DNA from: Pseudomonas sp. GD04091
GTDB lineage: Bacteria; Pseudomonadota; Gammaproteobacteria; Pseudomonadales; Pseudomonadaceae
Direction of reading: 5' to 3'
Length of the DNA stretch: 64,000 bases
Assembly: GCF_029836165.1 (NCBI RefSeq)
Contig: NZ_JAOEBG010000019.1
Span: 58,233-122,232 of the forward strand
Part shown: in pieces, positions 26,055 through 35,583 of the stretch
Layout: the number at the start of each line of letters is the position of its first letter
Numbering within the stretch: position 1 is the stretch's first letter
Notes under the pieces: model-generated
Seen by the model: the letters and a program-made list of their open reading frames with translations, nothing else
Databases searched by the model: none
Told to the model about the DNA's origin: nothing
Translations under genes and position numbers: made by a program

Positions 26055-26130
26055 AGGACGTGGGTCAATAGAACGTCCTTGTGCTTGACTTACTTTTCCG
26101 GGTCCCCGTATCGCCAAGGAAGAGAACCTC
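26055..26130 (+). promoter_or_regulatory. hcnABC control region: inverted repeat, weak promoter, Rsm-type ribosome site
   Basis: An inverted repeat AGGACGT (26055-26061) / ACGTCCT (26073-26079) lies just upstream of TTGACT (26085-26090), a possible -35; the -10 near 26108 (GTATCG) is poor. CCAAGGAAGA (26114-26123) overlaps the ribosome site and matches 9 of 10 positions of the RsmA/CsrA consensus with its central GGA. No TTGAT-N4-ATCAA ANR box was found. Gac/Rsm control is inferred. Confidence 0.5.
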
Positions 26131-26445
26131 ATGCAGACAATGGAACGCAGCCACGACATACAACCCCTGCCGCACGCCGATATCACCCTTCAACTCAATG
26201 GCCAGCCGGTGCTCGCGGCCGCCGGTGAAACCGTGCTCAGTGTCCTCAATGCAGTGGGCCTGCGCCTGGTGGCGCGCAACGATCACGGCCAGGCCAGTGG
26301 CGCGTTCTGCGGCATGGGGGTGTGCCATTGCTGCCTGGTGCAGATCGATGGGCGCCCCAAGCGCCGGGCCTGTCAGACCGTGGTCAAGCCCGGCATGCGC
26401 ATCGAGACCGAAGTGAACCGCGTGCAAGAGGAGGCCCGCCCATGA
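26131..26445 (+). CDS. hcnA: Hydrogen cyanide synthase subunit HcnA
   Basis: HcnA is the small [2Fe-2S] subunit of the membrane-bound enzyme that oxidises glycine to HCN and CO2. The 104-residue protein matches the family length. Its cluster ligands are visible as Cys60, Cys65 and Cys68 (FCGMGVCHCC) and Cys81 (RRACQT), the CX4CX2C...C pattern of plant-type ferredoxin domains. It overlaps hcnB by four bases (ATGA). The product is a secreted respiratory poison, known as a biocontrol and virulence factor in several pseudomonads, including P. entomophila. Confidence 0.96.
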   Translation: MQTMERSHDIQPLPHADITLQLNGQPVLAAAGETVLSVLNAVGLRLVARNDHGQASGAFCGMGVCHCCLVQIDGRPKRRACQTVVKPGMRIETEVNRVQEEARP

Positions 26446-27836
26446 GCCTTCGTCCTGTCATCGTCGGTGGTGGCTCCGCCGGCATGGGCGCGGCCATCGA
26501 GCTGGCCGAGCACGGCGTGGATTGCCTGTTGTTCGACGAAGCGTCACGCCCTGGGGGCGTGGTGTATCGCGGGCCGTTGCGTGCTGGAGTCGACCTGGGC
26601 TACCTGGGGCCGCGCTACAGCAAGGCGCTGAACAAGCTTCACGAAGACTTCACCGCCAGCGCCAGGCATATCGATCTGCGGCTCGAGCATCGCGTGGTGG
26701 GCGGTGACGATCAGCGCCTGATGGTGCTCGATGGCGATGAGAAACTGCATGAGATCGACTATTCCCAGCTGTTGCTGGCCGCTGGCTGCCACGAACGCAA
26801 TGTGCCGTTTCCGGGCTGGACCTTGCCGGGTGTGATCCTGCTCGGCGGCTTGCAACTGCAGATCAAGAGCGGTGTGGTCAAGCCGTTGGGCAGCACCTTG
26901 ATTGCCGGCACCGGACCGTTGCTGCCGCTGGTCGCCTGCCAGCTGCATGCGGCAGGTGCCAAGGTGGCCGGGGTTTACGAAGCCTGCTCGTTCAACCGCA
27001 TCGCCAAGGAAAGCCTGGCGCTGATGAACAAGCCGCAACTGTTCCTCGACGGGCTGAGCATGCTGGCTTACATGAAGCTCAACGGCATCCCCATGCACTA
27101 TGGCTGGGGGGTGGTGGGCGTCACGGGGCAGGGCGGGGTGCAGGAGGTGCAGGTTGCGCCCTACAACCAGGACTGGAAGCCGGACATGACCCGTATCCAG
27201 CGCGAGCAGGTCCAGACCCTGGCGGTGGGCTACGGCTTCATTCCCCGTACCCAGCTCAGCCAGCAGCTGGGCCTGACCCACGGTTTCAGCGAGGACGGCT
27301 ACCTGCGCGCCGAGTGCAACGTGTGGCAGCAGAGCAGCCAGCCGAACATTCACCTGGCGGGTGACATGGCGGGTATCCGTGGCGGCGAGGCCGCCATGCT
27401 GACCGGGCGTATCGCGGCGGTGTCGATGCTCCGGCAAATGGGCAAGCTCGACGCCGAGCAGGCGATCGAGCGCCGTGAGCGGTACCTGGGCAAGCTGGCG
27501 TCGATCAAGCGCTTCCGCTCCGGGGTGGAGCGCTACACCGCGCGGGGCGCGGCGCAAATCGAGCTGCCTCAGGCCGACACGGTGATCTGCCGGTGCGAGC
27601 ACGTCACCCGTGATCAGATCGACCTGGCCCTGGAGCAGGGCGTGGAGGACATGGCCAGCCTGAAGATGCGCACGCGGGTGAGCATGGGCGACTGCCAGGG
27701 GCGCATGTGCGTCGGCTACTGCAGCGACCGCCTGCGCAGTGCCACCGGGCGCAAGGATGTGGGTTGGCTGCGCCCGCGCTTCCCTGTGGACCCGATACCG
27801 TTTTCCGCATTCGAACAACTCGGCACGGAGGCCTGA
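26442..27836 (+). CDS. hcnB: Hydrogen cyanide synthase subunit HcnB
   Basis: HcnB is an FAD/NAD(P)-binding oxidoreductase subunit of HCN synthase. The start at 26442 (MSLRPVIVGGGSAGMGAAIE) gives 464 residues. The N-terminal dinucleotide-binding motif GGGSAG and a second one, TLIAGTGPLLP near 165-175, are clear. The C-terminal region has CRCEHV and GDCQGRMCVGYC, four or more Cys residues placed like the BFD-type [2Fe-2S] site of related opine/octopine oxidases. It overlaps hcnA (ATGA) and ends 2 bp before hcnC, so translation is probably coupled. Confidence 0.96.
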   Translation: MSLRPVIVGGGSAGMGAAIELAEHGVDCLLFDEASRPGGVVYRGPLRAGVDLGYLGPRYSKALNKLHEDFTASARHIDLRLEHRVVGGDDQRLMVLDGDEKLHEIDYSQLLLAAGCHERNVPFPGWTLPGVILLGGLQLQIKSGVVKPLGSTLIAGTGPLLPLVACQLHAAGAKVAGVYEACSFNRIAKESLALMNKPQLFLDGLSMLAYMKLNGIPMHYGWGVVGVTGQGGVQEVQVAPYNQDWKPDMTRIQREQVQTLAVGYGFIPRTQLSQQLGLTHGFSEDGYLRAECNVWQQSSQPNIHLAGDMAGIRGGEAAMLTGRIAAVSMLRQMGKLDAEQAIERRERYLGKLASIKRFRSGVERYTARGAAQIELPQADTVICRCEHVTRDQIDLALEQGVEDMASLKMRTRVSMGDCQGRMCVGYCSDRLRSATGRKDVGWLRPRFPVDPIPFSAFEQLGTEA

Positions 27837-27838
27837 GC

Positions 27839-29089
27839 ATGAACAAGCACTACGACATCATCATTGCCGGTGGCGGCGTGATCGGCGCGTCCTGCGCCTA
27901 CCAGCTGTCCAAGCGCGGCAATCTGAAGATCGCGCTGATCGACTGCAAACGTCCGGGCAACGCCACCCGGGCATCGGCCGGCGGCCTGTGGGCCATCGGC
28001 GAATCGGTGGGGTTGGGTTGCGGGGTGATCTTCTTTCGCATGATGTCCTCGCGCAACAAGCGGGAGGCCAATGGCGCGGCAGTGGTGGTGGATTCCAGCA
28101 CGCCGCATATCCTGCCCGAATGCTTCTTCGATTTCGCCTTGCAGTCCAACGCCATTTATCCACAGCTGCACCAGGAACTGATCGAACGCCACGGCATGGA
28201 CTTCAAGTTCGAGCGCACCGGGCTCAAGTACATCATCCAGGACGAAGAAGACCAGCTGTACGCCGAGCATATCGTCAAACAGATCCCGCACCTGGCCGAC
28301 CAGGTGCGCTGGCTCGACCGCGACGCGCTGCGTGCCTCGGAGCCGGCGGTAACGCTCAAGGCCAATGGCGCGCTGGAGTTTCTCTGCGATCACCAGGTCA
28401 GCCCGTTCCGCCTGGGGGATGCCTACATGGAGGCGGCGCGGCAGAATGGCGTCGACCTGTACCCGAACGTGAACATCACGGGTGTGCTGCATGAAGGTTC
28501 GCGGATCAAGGGCTTGCGCACAGCCGAGGCCGGCGAGTTCCACTGTGGCACATTGATCAATGCCGCGGGCGCCTGGGCCGCCGAGCTGAGCGAGTGGGCG
28601 ACCGGGGAGAGCATTCCGGTCAAGCCGGTGAAAGGCCAGATCGTGCTGACCGAGCGCCTGCCCAAGCTGCTCGATGGCTGCATCACCACCAGCGATTGCT
28701 ACATGGCGCAGAAGGACAATGGCGAGATCCTGATCGGCAGCACCACGGAAGAGAAGGGTTTCGATGTCAGCAACACCTTCCCGGAGATCAGCGGCCTGGT
28801 ACAGGGTGCGATCCGTTGCGTGCCGCAGCTGGCGCAGGTGAACCTCAAGCGGACCTGGGCCGGCCTGCGACCGGGGTCACCGGACGAGTTGCCGATTCTC
28901 GGGCCTGTGGATAATGTTCAAGGCTATTTCAATGCCTGTGGACATTTCCGTACCGGGATTCTCACCTCGGCCATTACCGGCGTGCTGCTGGACAAGGTTG
29001 TCCACAACGAGGCGTTGCCGCTGGATATCACGCCGTTTCTGGCGTCGCGGTTCCGTGAGGATGTGGATAAGCAACGCGCCCATGGCTAA
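27839..29089 (+). CDS. hcnC: Hydrogen cyanide synthase subunit HcnC
   Basis: HcnC is the DAAO-type FAD oxidase subunit that carries out glycine oxidation. ATG 27839 (MNKHYDIIIAGGGVIGASCA) gives 416 residues, the family length. The FAD motif GGGVIGAS is at about 11-18, and the C-terminal WAGLRPGSPDELPILGPV segment typical of glycine-oxidase relatives is near 338-355. The family is close to opine oxidase subunits, but the three-gene order and sizes fix it as hcnC. Three exact DnaA boxes (28156-28164, 28906-28914, 29062-29070) lie in the gene. Confidence 0.96.
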   Translation: MNKHYDIIIAGGGVIGASCAYQLSKRGNLKIALIDCKRPGNATRASAGGLWAIGESVGLGCGVIFFRMMSSRNKREANGAAVVVDSSTPHILPECFFDFALQSNAIYPQLHQELIERHGMDFKFERTGLKYIIQDEEDQLYAEHIVKQIPHLADQVRWLDRDALRASEPAVTLKANGALEFLCDHQVSPFRLGDAYMEAARQNGVDLYPNVNITGVLHEGSRIKGLRTAEAGEFHCGTLINAAGAWAAELSEWATGESIPVKPVKGQIVLTERLPKLLDGCITTSDCYMAQKDNGEILIGSTTEEKGFDVSNTFPEISGLVQGAIRCVPQLAQVNLKRTWAGLRPGSPDELPILGPVDNVQGYFNACGHFRTGILTSAITGVLLDKVVHNEALPLDITPFLASRFREDVDKQRAHG

Positions 29090-29099
29090 GTAGCGCACT

Positions 29100-29168
29100 A
29101 TGCGAGCGGGCTTGTCCCGCGATAGCGTCAGGCCTGCCGACGCCATCGCGAGACAAGCCCGCTCGCAC
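29100..29168. repeat. Inverted pair of REP elements between hcnC and lpd
   Basis: The arm TGCGAGCGGGCTTGTCCCGC (29101-29120, continuing to 29129) is repeated inverted and near-perfectly at 29139-29167. This is the P. putida-type REP pair placed between convergent genes, where it may stop transcription from both sides. Confidence 0.88.
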
Positions 29169-29191
29169 AGGTTGCGTTGCAAGGCCTTGTG

Positions 29192-30592
<1,401 letters not shown>

Positions 30593-30649
30593 GGGTTTTA
30601 CTCCAAGAGTGAGGAAGCGAGAGGGGCACAAGGTTAATCCGGGCGCGGG

Positions 30650-30665
30650 GGATTGTATACAATCC
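30650..30665. promoter_or_regulatory. Perfect 16-bp palindrome in the lpd / methyltransferase divergent promoter
   Basis: GGATTGTATACAATCC is fully symmetrical, with the TTGTATACAA core common for GntR/FCD-type regulators. It is 58 bp upstream of lpd and 139 bp upstream of the divergent methyltransferase gene. A second, smaller symmetry (ATAGT TCTAG ACTAT, 30686-30700) follows. The cognate regulator is not in view. Confidence 0.5.
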
Positions 30666-30803
30666 ATTGGCCAGAGGCTGACCAGATAGTTCTAGACTAT
30701 GGTCGCGATTAACGGAAACTTCGTGCGAATGAACTACCCTGATCCGGTGACGTCCGACAAGTTGAGGCGTGGCGTCCCGTATCTATGAAAGGGAGGGTCA
30801 TGA

Positions 30804-31988
30804 ATGCTTGCGCAACTTCCACCTGCGTTGCAGAGCCTGCACTTGCCTTTGCGCGTCAAGCTCTGGGACGGTAACCAGTTCGATCTGGGGCCGAGTCCGC
30901 AGGTCACCATTCTGGTCAAGGAACCTCAGCTGATCACCCAGCTCACCCATCCGAGCATGGATGAACTGGGCGCGGCTTTCGTCGAAGGCAAGCTGGAACT
31001 GGAGGGTGACATTGGCGAAGTCATCCGGGTCTGCGACGAGCTCAGCGAAGCGCTGCTCAAGGATGAAGACGAAACCGTGCCGGTGCGTACCGCTCACGAC
31101 AAGACCACCGACGCCAAAGCCATTTCCTATCATTACGATCTGTCCAACGAGTTCTACCAATTGTGGCTCGATCCGGACATGGTCTACTCCTGCGCCTATT
31201 TCAAGGAGCCGGACAACACACTGGCCCAGGCCCAGCAGGACAAGTTCGATCATCTGTGCCGCAAGTTGCGGCTGCAGGCCGGTGACTACCTGTTGGATGT
31301 CGGCTGTGGGTGGGGTGGGCTGGCGCGTTTCGCTGCCCGTGAGTACGGCGCGAAGGTGTTCGGCATCACCCTGAGCAAAGAGCAACTGAAGCTGGGACGG
31401 CAGCGGGTCAAGGACGAGGGGCTGGCCGACAAGGTCGACCTGCGGATCCTCGACTATCGTGACTTGCCCCAGGATGGCCGTTTCGACAAGGTGGTGAGCG
31501 TCGGCATGTTCGAACACGTAGGCCATGCCAACCTGGAACTGTATTGCCAGCGGCTGTTCGGTGCAGTGCGTGAAGGCGGCCTGGTGATGAACCATGGCAT
31601 CACCGCCAAGCATGTGGACGGTCGTCCGGTCGGGCGCGGTGCGGGCGAGTTCATCGACCGCTATGTCTTCCCCCATGGCGAGCTGCCGCATATCTCGATG
31701 ATCACGGCGCGGATCTGCGAAGCGGGCCTGGAAGTGGTGGATATCGAAAGCCTGCGCCTGCATTACGCCAAGACGCTCAACCACTGGAGTGAGAACCTGG
31801 AAAACCAGCTGCACCGCGCCGCGGCGCTGGTGCCTGAAAAGACCCTGCGCATCTGGCGCCTGTACCTGGCCGGTTGTGCCTATGCGTTCTCCAAGGGCTG
31901 GATCAACCTGCATCAGATCCTTGCCGTGAAGCCTTACGCCGACGGTCACCACGACCTGCCATGGACGCGTGAGGATCTCTATCGCTGA
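30804..31988 (+). CDS. Cyclopropane-fatty-acid synthase-like methyltransferase
   Basis: Members of this SAM-dependent family methylate double bonds of phospholipid acyl chains to cyclopropanes; some relatives do other lipid methylations. The 394-residue protein has an N-terminal lipid-interaction region (about 1-100), then HYDLSNEFYQLWLD (about 113-126), the SAM motif LLDVGCGWGGLARFAA (about 163-178) and the GMFEHVGHAN motif near 235. The ATG at 30804 has GGGAGG 8 bases upstream, while an overlapping ATG at 30800 is out of frame. The true cfa of the genome may be elsewhere, so no symbol is given. Confidence 0.88.
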   Translation: MLAQLPPALQSLHLPLRVKLWDGNQFDLGPSPQVTILVKEPQLITQLTHPSMDELGAAFVEGKLELEGDIGEVIRVCDELSEALLKDEDETVPVRTAHDKTTDAKAISYHYDLSNEFYQLWLDPDMVYSCAYFKEPDNTLAQAQQDKFDHLCRKLRLQAGDYLLDVGCGWGGLARFAAREYGAKVFGITLSKEQLKLGRQRVKDEGLADKVDLRILDYRDLPQDGRFDKVVSVGMFEHVGHANLELYCQRLFGAVREGGLVMNHGITAKHVDGRPVGRGAGEFIDRYVFPHGELPHISMITARICEAGLEVVDIESLRLHYAKTLNHWSENLENQLHRAAALVPEKTLRIWRLYLAGCAYAFSKGWINLHQILAVKPYADGHHDLPWTREDLYR

Positions 31989-31996
31989 CCTGTAGC

Positions 31997-32022
31997 CCGG
32001 CGTGCCTGCCTGGGCACGCCGG
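31997..32022. terminator. Hairpin between convergent methyltransferase and cls genes
   Basis: CCGGCGTGCC (31997-32006) and GGCACGCCGG (32013-32022) form a perfect 10-bp stem. There is no clear T run. It lies in the 39-bp gap between two convergent stops and may end both transcripts. Confidence 0.6.
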
Positions 32023-32027
32023 TGCGT

Positions 32028-33467
32028 TTACAGGATCGGTGAGATCAAGCGTGCAATACGCATCCCCAGTTGCTGCAGACGATGGGTATCGCGGCTATCG
32101 TCCGCGGTGATCTCCCTGGCCTGGGCGAAATCATTCTCCAACATCTGCTCGACCTGGTCGGCGAAGGCGCGATCCACGGTGAGCAGAGTGATCTCGAAAT
32201 TCAGCCGGAACGAGCGGTTGTCGAGGTTGGCGCTGCCGATGGCGCTGACCTCGTCGTCCACCAGCACCACCTTCTGGTGCAAGAAGCCAGGTTGATAGCG
32301 GAACATGCGCACCCCCGCCCGCACCGCCTCGAAGGCGAACAGGCTGGAAGCGGCATAGACGATGCGGTGGTCGGGTCGTGAGGGAATCAGGATACGCACG
32401 TCGACACCCCGCAGGACCGCCAGGCGCAGGGCGGCGAAAATGGCTTCATCGGGAATGAAGTAGGGGCTGGTGATCCACACACGACGGGTGGCCGAGTGGA
32501 TCGCTTCGAGGAAGAACAGCGCGCAGGTTTCCTGAGGGTCGGCCGGGCCGCTGGCCAGTGCCTGGCACAGCACGCCATCCTCGGGGTAGGTGTCCGGCAG
32601 GATCAAGGGCGGCAACTGGCGTGTGGCCCAGTACCAGTCCTCGGCGAATGACTCCTGCAGGCAGGCCAGCACCGGTCCGCTGACCTGGACATGGGTGTCG
32701 CGCCAGGGCGACAGCCGGGGGTGTGCCCCCAGGTATTCATCGCCTACGTTGTGGCCGCCGAGAAAGCCTTGCAGGCCATCGACCACCACGATCTTGCGGT
32801 GGTTGCGGAAGTTTACCTGGAAGCGATTGAACCAGCCGCGCCGGGTGGCGAAGGCCTCGATCTGCACGCCGCCCTCACGCAGTACCTGGCTGTAGCGTGC
32901 CGGCAGGGCATGGCTGCCGACGCGATCGTAGAGCACGAAAACCCGCACGCCCTCGGCAGCCTTGTGCAGCAACAGTTGTTGCAGCTCCCTGCCCAGGGCG
33001 TCGTCGTGGATGATGAAGAACTGCACCAGCACGGTGTTTCGCGCATTGCGGATGGCCGAGAAGATCGCCTCGAAGGTAGCCTCGCCATCGATCAGCAATT
33101 TCACCTCGTTGTTGGCCAGGCACGGCATGCGCCCCAGTTTGGGCATGGCGCGCAGGGCGGCATAGCTGTCCGATTCCCGCGCGGTGAGTGCCTCCTCCAC
33201 CCAGGGCCGCCAGTTCAGGTTGGCCATGGCCACGTGCATTTCCTGGTTGGCCTGGCGCCTGGCCTGGATATAGGCATAGAAGGAACGGGCGCCGAATACC
33301 AGGTAGGGGATGAGCGTGAGGTAGGGCACGAACAGTAGCGACATTGCCCAGGCGATCGCGCCTTGGGCGGTACGCACGGTGAACACCGCATGCAGGGCGG
33401 CGGCGAACCCGAGCAGGTGAATCACGCCGAGCAAGTAACCGAAGAAGTAGGGGCTGTGGTAATCCAT
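32028..33467 (-). CDS. cls: Cardiolipin synthase (phospholipase D family)
   Basis: Cls joins two phosphatidylglycerols, or related donors, into cardiolipin at the inner membrane. I chose ATG 33467 (MDYHSPYFFGYLLG, 479 residues) since CAGGA sits 6-8 bases upstream, whereas the ATG two codons before directly abuts it. Two N-terminal membrane helices (about 8-60) precede two HKD motifs: NHRKIVVVDGLQGFLGG (near 217) and LHQKVVLVDDEVSAIGSANLDNRS (positions near 395-418). Both catalytic His/Lys/Asp sets are intact. It faces the lipid methyltransferase convergently, fitting a shared membrane-lipid theme. Confidence 0.93.
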   Translation of the reverse strand: MDYHSPYFFGYLLGVIHLLGFAAALHAVFTVRTAQGAIAWAMSLLFVPYLTLIPYLVFGARSFYAYIQARRQANQEMHVAMANLNWRPWVEEALTARESDSYAALRAMPKLGRMPCLANNEVKLLIDGEATFEAIFSAIRNARNTVLVQFFIIHDDALGRELQQLLLHKAAEGVRVFVLYDRVGSHALPARYSQVLREGGVQIEAFATRRGWFNRFQVNFRNHRKIVVVDGLQGFLGGHNVGDEYLGAHPRLSPWRDTHVQVSGPVLACLQESFAEDWYWATRQLPPLILPDTYPEDGVLCQALASGPADPQETCALFFLEAIHSATRRVWITSPYFIPDEAIFAALRLAVLRGVDVRILIPSRPDHRIVYAASSLFAFEAVRAGVRMFRYQPGFLHQKVVLVDDEVSAIGSANLDNRSFRLNFEITLLTVDRAFADQVEQMLENDFAQAREITADDSRDTHRLQQLGMRIARLISPIL

Positions 33468-33596
33468 ACGCATCCTGCTTGCCGAGAGTACTGCCGCTAA
33501 CAGACCACGTTCGAGGGGTTGCCTGCAACCTGCAGGCGGATTTGGCGTCTAACGCCTCAGTCCGGCCGAAGCCGGTATTTCGAGGAGCTTTCATCC

Positions 33597-34124
33597 ATGA
33601 AGATACGTCTGCCATTGCTCGCCCTGACCTTGGGGCTGGGCAGCCCGCTGGTTCACGCGCAGGTGCTGCAACCCGGTTTGTGGGAACTGACCACCAGCAA
33701 CATGCAGGTCGATGGCAAGCCGCTGCCAGACATGGACTTCATGCTCGGCCAGTTGAAGAACCTGCCGCCCGAGCAACGGGCGATGATGGAAGGCGCCCTG
33801 GCCAAGCAGGGCATCACGGTCGGGGGCAAGGGCGTGCGCTCGTGCCTGACGCCGGAACAGGTCAAGACCAATGACATTCCTCTGCAGGACCCGCAGTCGG
33901 GGTGCACGCAGAAGATCACCGAGCGCAGTGGCAACGTCTGGAAGTTCCAGTTCAGCTGTCCGAAGGCGCAGGGGCAAGGCCAGGCGACGTTCCTCAGTGA
34001 TCGTGAGTTTCTGACCAAGGTCAACGGCACCTTCAATGCGTCCGGGGTTCAGCAGCAAGGCAGCATGGACACTCGCGCGGTCTGGCTCGGGAACGATTGT
34101 GGAACAGTGAAGCCGCGTACCTGA
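33597..34124 (+). CDS. DUF3617-type exported protein, function unknown
   Basis: The 175-residue protein begins with a clear signal peptide (MKIRLPLLALTLGLGSPLVHA, cleavage near 21/22) and reads QVLQPGLWELTTSNM after it, the usual opening of DUF3617 periplasmic proteins. Four Cys residues (near 81, 102, 121 and 168) could form two disulphides. The preceding AGGAG (33583-33587) suits ATG 33597. Function is unknown for the family. It points toward folE2 and ends 64 bp from it. Confidence 0.8.
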   Translation: MKIRLPLLALTLGLGSPLVHAQVLQPGLWELTTSNMQVDGKPLPDMDFMLGQLKNLPPEQRAMMEGALAKQGITVGGKGVRSCLTPEQVKTNDIPLQDPQSGCTQKITERSGNVWKFQFSCPKAQGQGQATFLSDREFLTKVNGTFNASGVQQQGSMDTRAVWLGNDCGTVKPRT

Positions 34125-34188
34125 AGATGCTTTGGTGGGCGCAGGCATGCCGGCGAAGAGGTCAGTGCAACGCGGCTCCCACGGGCTT

Positions 34189-35070
34189 TCACCACCGATA
34201 CCGGCTGACCGCCACGGCGTCGTGGGCGTGCAGGCTCTCTGCATGTTCCACGCGCACGCTGAATCCGGCTATCCAGGCGAGCTGGCGCAAGGCCAGATTC
34301 AGCCGCCGTGCCGCGTCCTCGCAAAACATCAGATTCTGCCCATTGGCCAAGGCAAAGGCCTGTTCGTCCGCGCGCTTCACGGCTGTCTGAACCGCGGTAC
34401 CCAATGCAGCCTCGGCAGCGTCGATCAGTTCGATCAGCTTGATTTCACTGCCTTCCAGGCGAACTTTCAGCTTGGCCATGCTGCGTTGACTATGGGGCGT
34501 GGCGACGATGCCGCTGCTGCTGCCAAGCCATTGCCTGATGCTTTCCCGGTCCATTGCCTGGTCGGCAAAATCCTTGTCGAACTGTGCCTGGATCAACTGG
34601 CGAGCCAATGCCGCAGAGCATGGGCAAGTCGAGGAGTAGGGAATGTGCACGGATAGTTCCACGTGGAACATTTCATTTTCCAGTCGCGCTTCGATGCTCA
34701 CTGGATAGGCCTTCCAACCTGCTAACGGGCTGATCAATGCTGGGCGCTTGAGCAGGTGATCGAAAGACAGGCGCAGGTAGGCTGTGCTCGAGAGGTTTTC
34801 GTGGCTGGTGAGAAAGCGCGCGAGCGTCTGGCGAAGCAACTGGGCGCTCAGCGGTTGTTGCTCGAGTGTTTCCAGCGCCAGGTAGAGCCGCGACATGTGT
34901 ATCCCCCGCGCCGTGCCATCGTCCAGGCTTACGCCAGCATCGGCGTGTGCATTCAGACTGCGGCCATCGATTTGCAGCGGCAGGGCGATACCGCACATGC
35001 CGACCCAGTCCAGGGGGAGTGCCTGCTGGCTGTTTTGTGCGGCGATGTCGGGAAGGGTAAGGCTGGACAT
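34189..35070 (-). CDS. folE2: GTP cyclohydrolase I type 2 (FolE2, zinc-independent)
   Basis: FolE2 makes dihydroneopterin triphosphate from GTP, the first step of folate synthesis, using metals other than zinc; it replaces FolE under zinc shortage. I chose ATG 35070 (MSSLTLPDIAAQNSQQALPL, 293 residues). The family active-site Cys lies in YSSTCPCSAALARQLI near residues 147-162, and a conserved Glu lies in MFCEDAARR near 253. A parS palindrome (34655-34670) is embedded in the coding sequence, again read as FHVE. It follows the 35096-35473 gene by 25 bp in a Zur-box-led unit. Confidence 0.94.
   Translation of the reverse strand: MSSLTLPDIAAQNSQQALPLDWVGMCGIALPLQIDGRSLNAHADAGVSLDDGTARGIHMSRLYLALETLEQQPLSAQLLRQTLARFLTSHENLSSTAYLRLSFDHLLKRPALISPLAGWKAYPVSIEARLENEMFHVELSVHIPYSSTCPCSAALARQLIQAQFDKDFADQAMDRESIRQWLGSSSGIVATPHSQRSMAKLKVRLEGSEIKLIELIDAAEAALGTAVQTAVKRADEQAFALANGQNLMFCEDAARRLNLALRQLAWIAGFSVRVEHAESLHAHDAVAVSRYRW
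34655..34670. promoter_or_regulatory. parS: Third parS-type palindrome, inside folE2
   Basis: AGTTCCACGTGGAACA has the complete 14-bp core GTTCCACGTGGAAC (34656-34669) and differs from the perfect palindrome by one outer base. It is about 30 kb from oriC, on the arm opposite to the two recF sites. Confidence 0.85.
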
Positions 35071-35095
35071 GGAGAGAATCCTGAAGTGATGGCGG

Positions 35096-35473
35096 TCAAC
35101 GGCAACCGCCGACCAGGCTGCAGTGCAGATCGAAGCGCTGACCGCTGGAGCTGGAGACGCGATTGAGGGTGGTCCAGCCGATACGGCGGCTGTAGCCGAC
35201 CCAGGCTTCACCGTCACTGGCCAGGCCGGTGAAGAAGGTGAACGTACCGTAGCGGCTGTTGGTTTGTGCCCACAGGCGCTTGCTTGCCACTTCATAGCCG
35301 CGCAGGTAGAGGATGCTGCCGTCGGTACGCACGCTGTAGTAGTTGCCCTTGCTGTCCTGGCACGCCAGCAGGGTTGCACTGCGGGTGCACAGCGCAAGGT
35401 CGGTACGGGGCATGGCGAGCAGCGGTGAAGGCAGCACGAACAACAACAGTGCAACGACGCCAGGTAGTTTCAT
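35096..35473 (-). CDS. Small exported protein, unknown, probably Zur-regulated
   Basis: I do not recognise a named family. The 125-residue protein has a signal peptide (MKLPGVVALLLFVLPSPLLA, cleavage near 20/21). The mature chain of about 105 residues has four Cys (near 29, 38, 117 and 124), suited to two disulphides, and several aromatic strands (GNYYSVRTDGSILYLRGYE). It starts 50 bp from the Zur-type palindrome at 35523-35537 and leads folE2, so it is likely made under zinc limitation. A periplasmic role in zinc stress is inference only. Confidence 0.78.
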   Translation of the reverse strand: MKLPGVVALLLFVLPSPLLAMPRTDLALCTRSATLLACQDSKGNYYSVRTDGSILYLRGYEVASKRLWAQTNSRYGTFTFFTGLASDGEAWVGYSRRIGWTTLNRVSSSSGQRFDLHCSLVGGCR

Positions 35474-35520
35474 GTGGCTCTCCAGACAACCGTTCGGTCA
35501 ACGCGGCTTGGCGAAATTGT

Positions 35521-35539
35521 ATTGTTATAATATAACATT
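35521..35539. promoter_or_regulatory. Zur box between divergent zinc-stress genes
   Basis: TGTTATAATATAACA (35523-35537) is a perfect palindrome that matches the core of the proteobacterial Zur operator (GTTATANTATAAC). It lies between the divergent starts at 35473 and 35584, so one box could control folE2 and its leader gene on one side and the GTPase operon on the other. Confidence 0.9.
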
Positions 35540-35583
35540 GTGCAATGCATCGTTTCGAATGCGCCTGCCCGATGAGGTTCGTC

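Noticed and set aside
25968..26060. Tn7 insertion at the glmS target site
   Set aside because: No Tn7 end repeats, tns genes or target duplication are visible. The terminator after glmS is intact.
26041..26130. ANR/FNR box in the hcn promoter
   Set aside because: No sequence close to TTGAT-N4-ATCAA was found. The inverted repeat there has a different sequence and an 11-bp spacer.
29100..29168. CRISPR-like repeats at REP elements (here and at 60543-60613, 44087-44215)
   Set aside because: They are inverted pairs of palindromes scattered singly between genes, with no regular direct repeat-spacer array and no cas genes.
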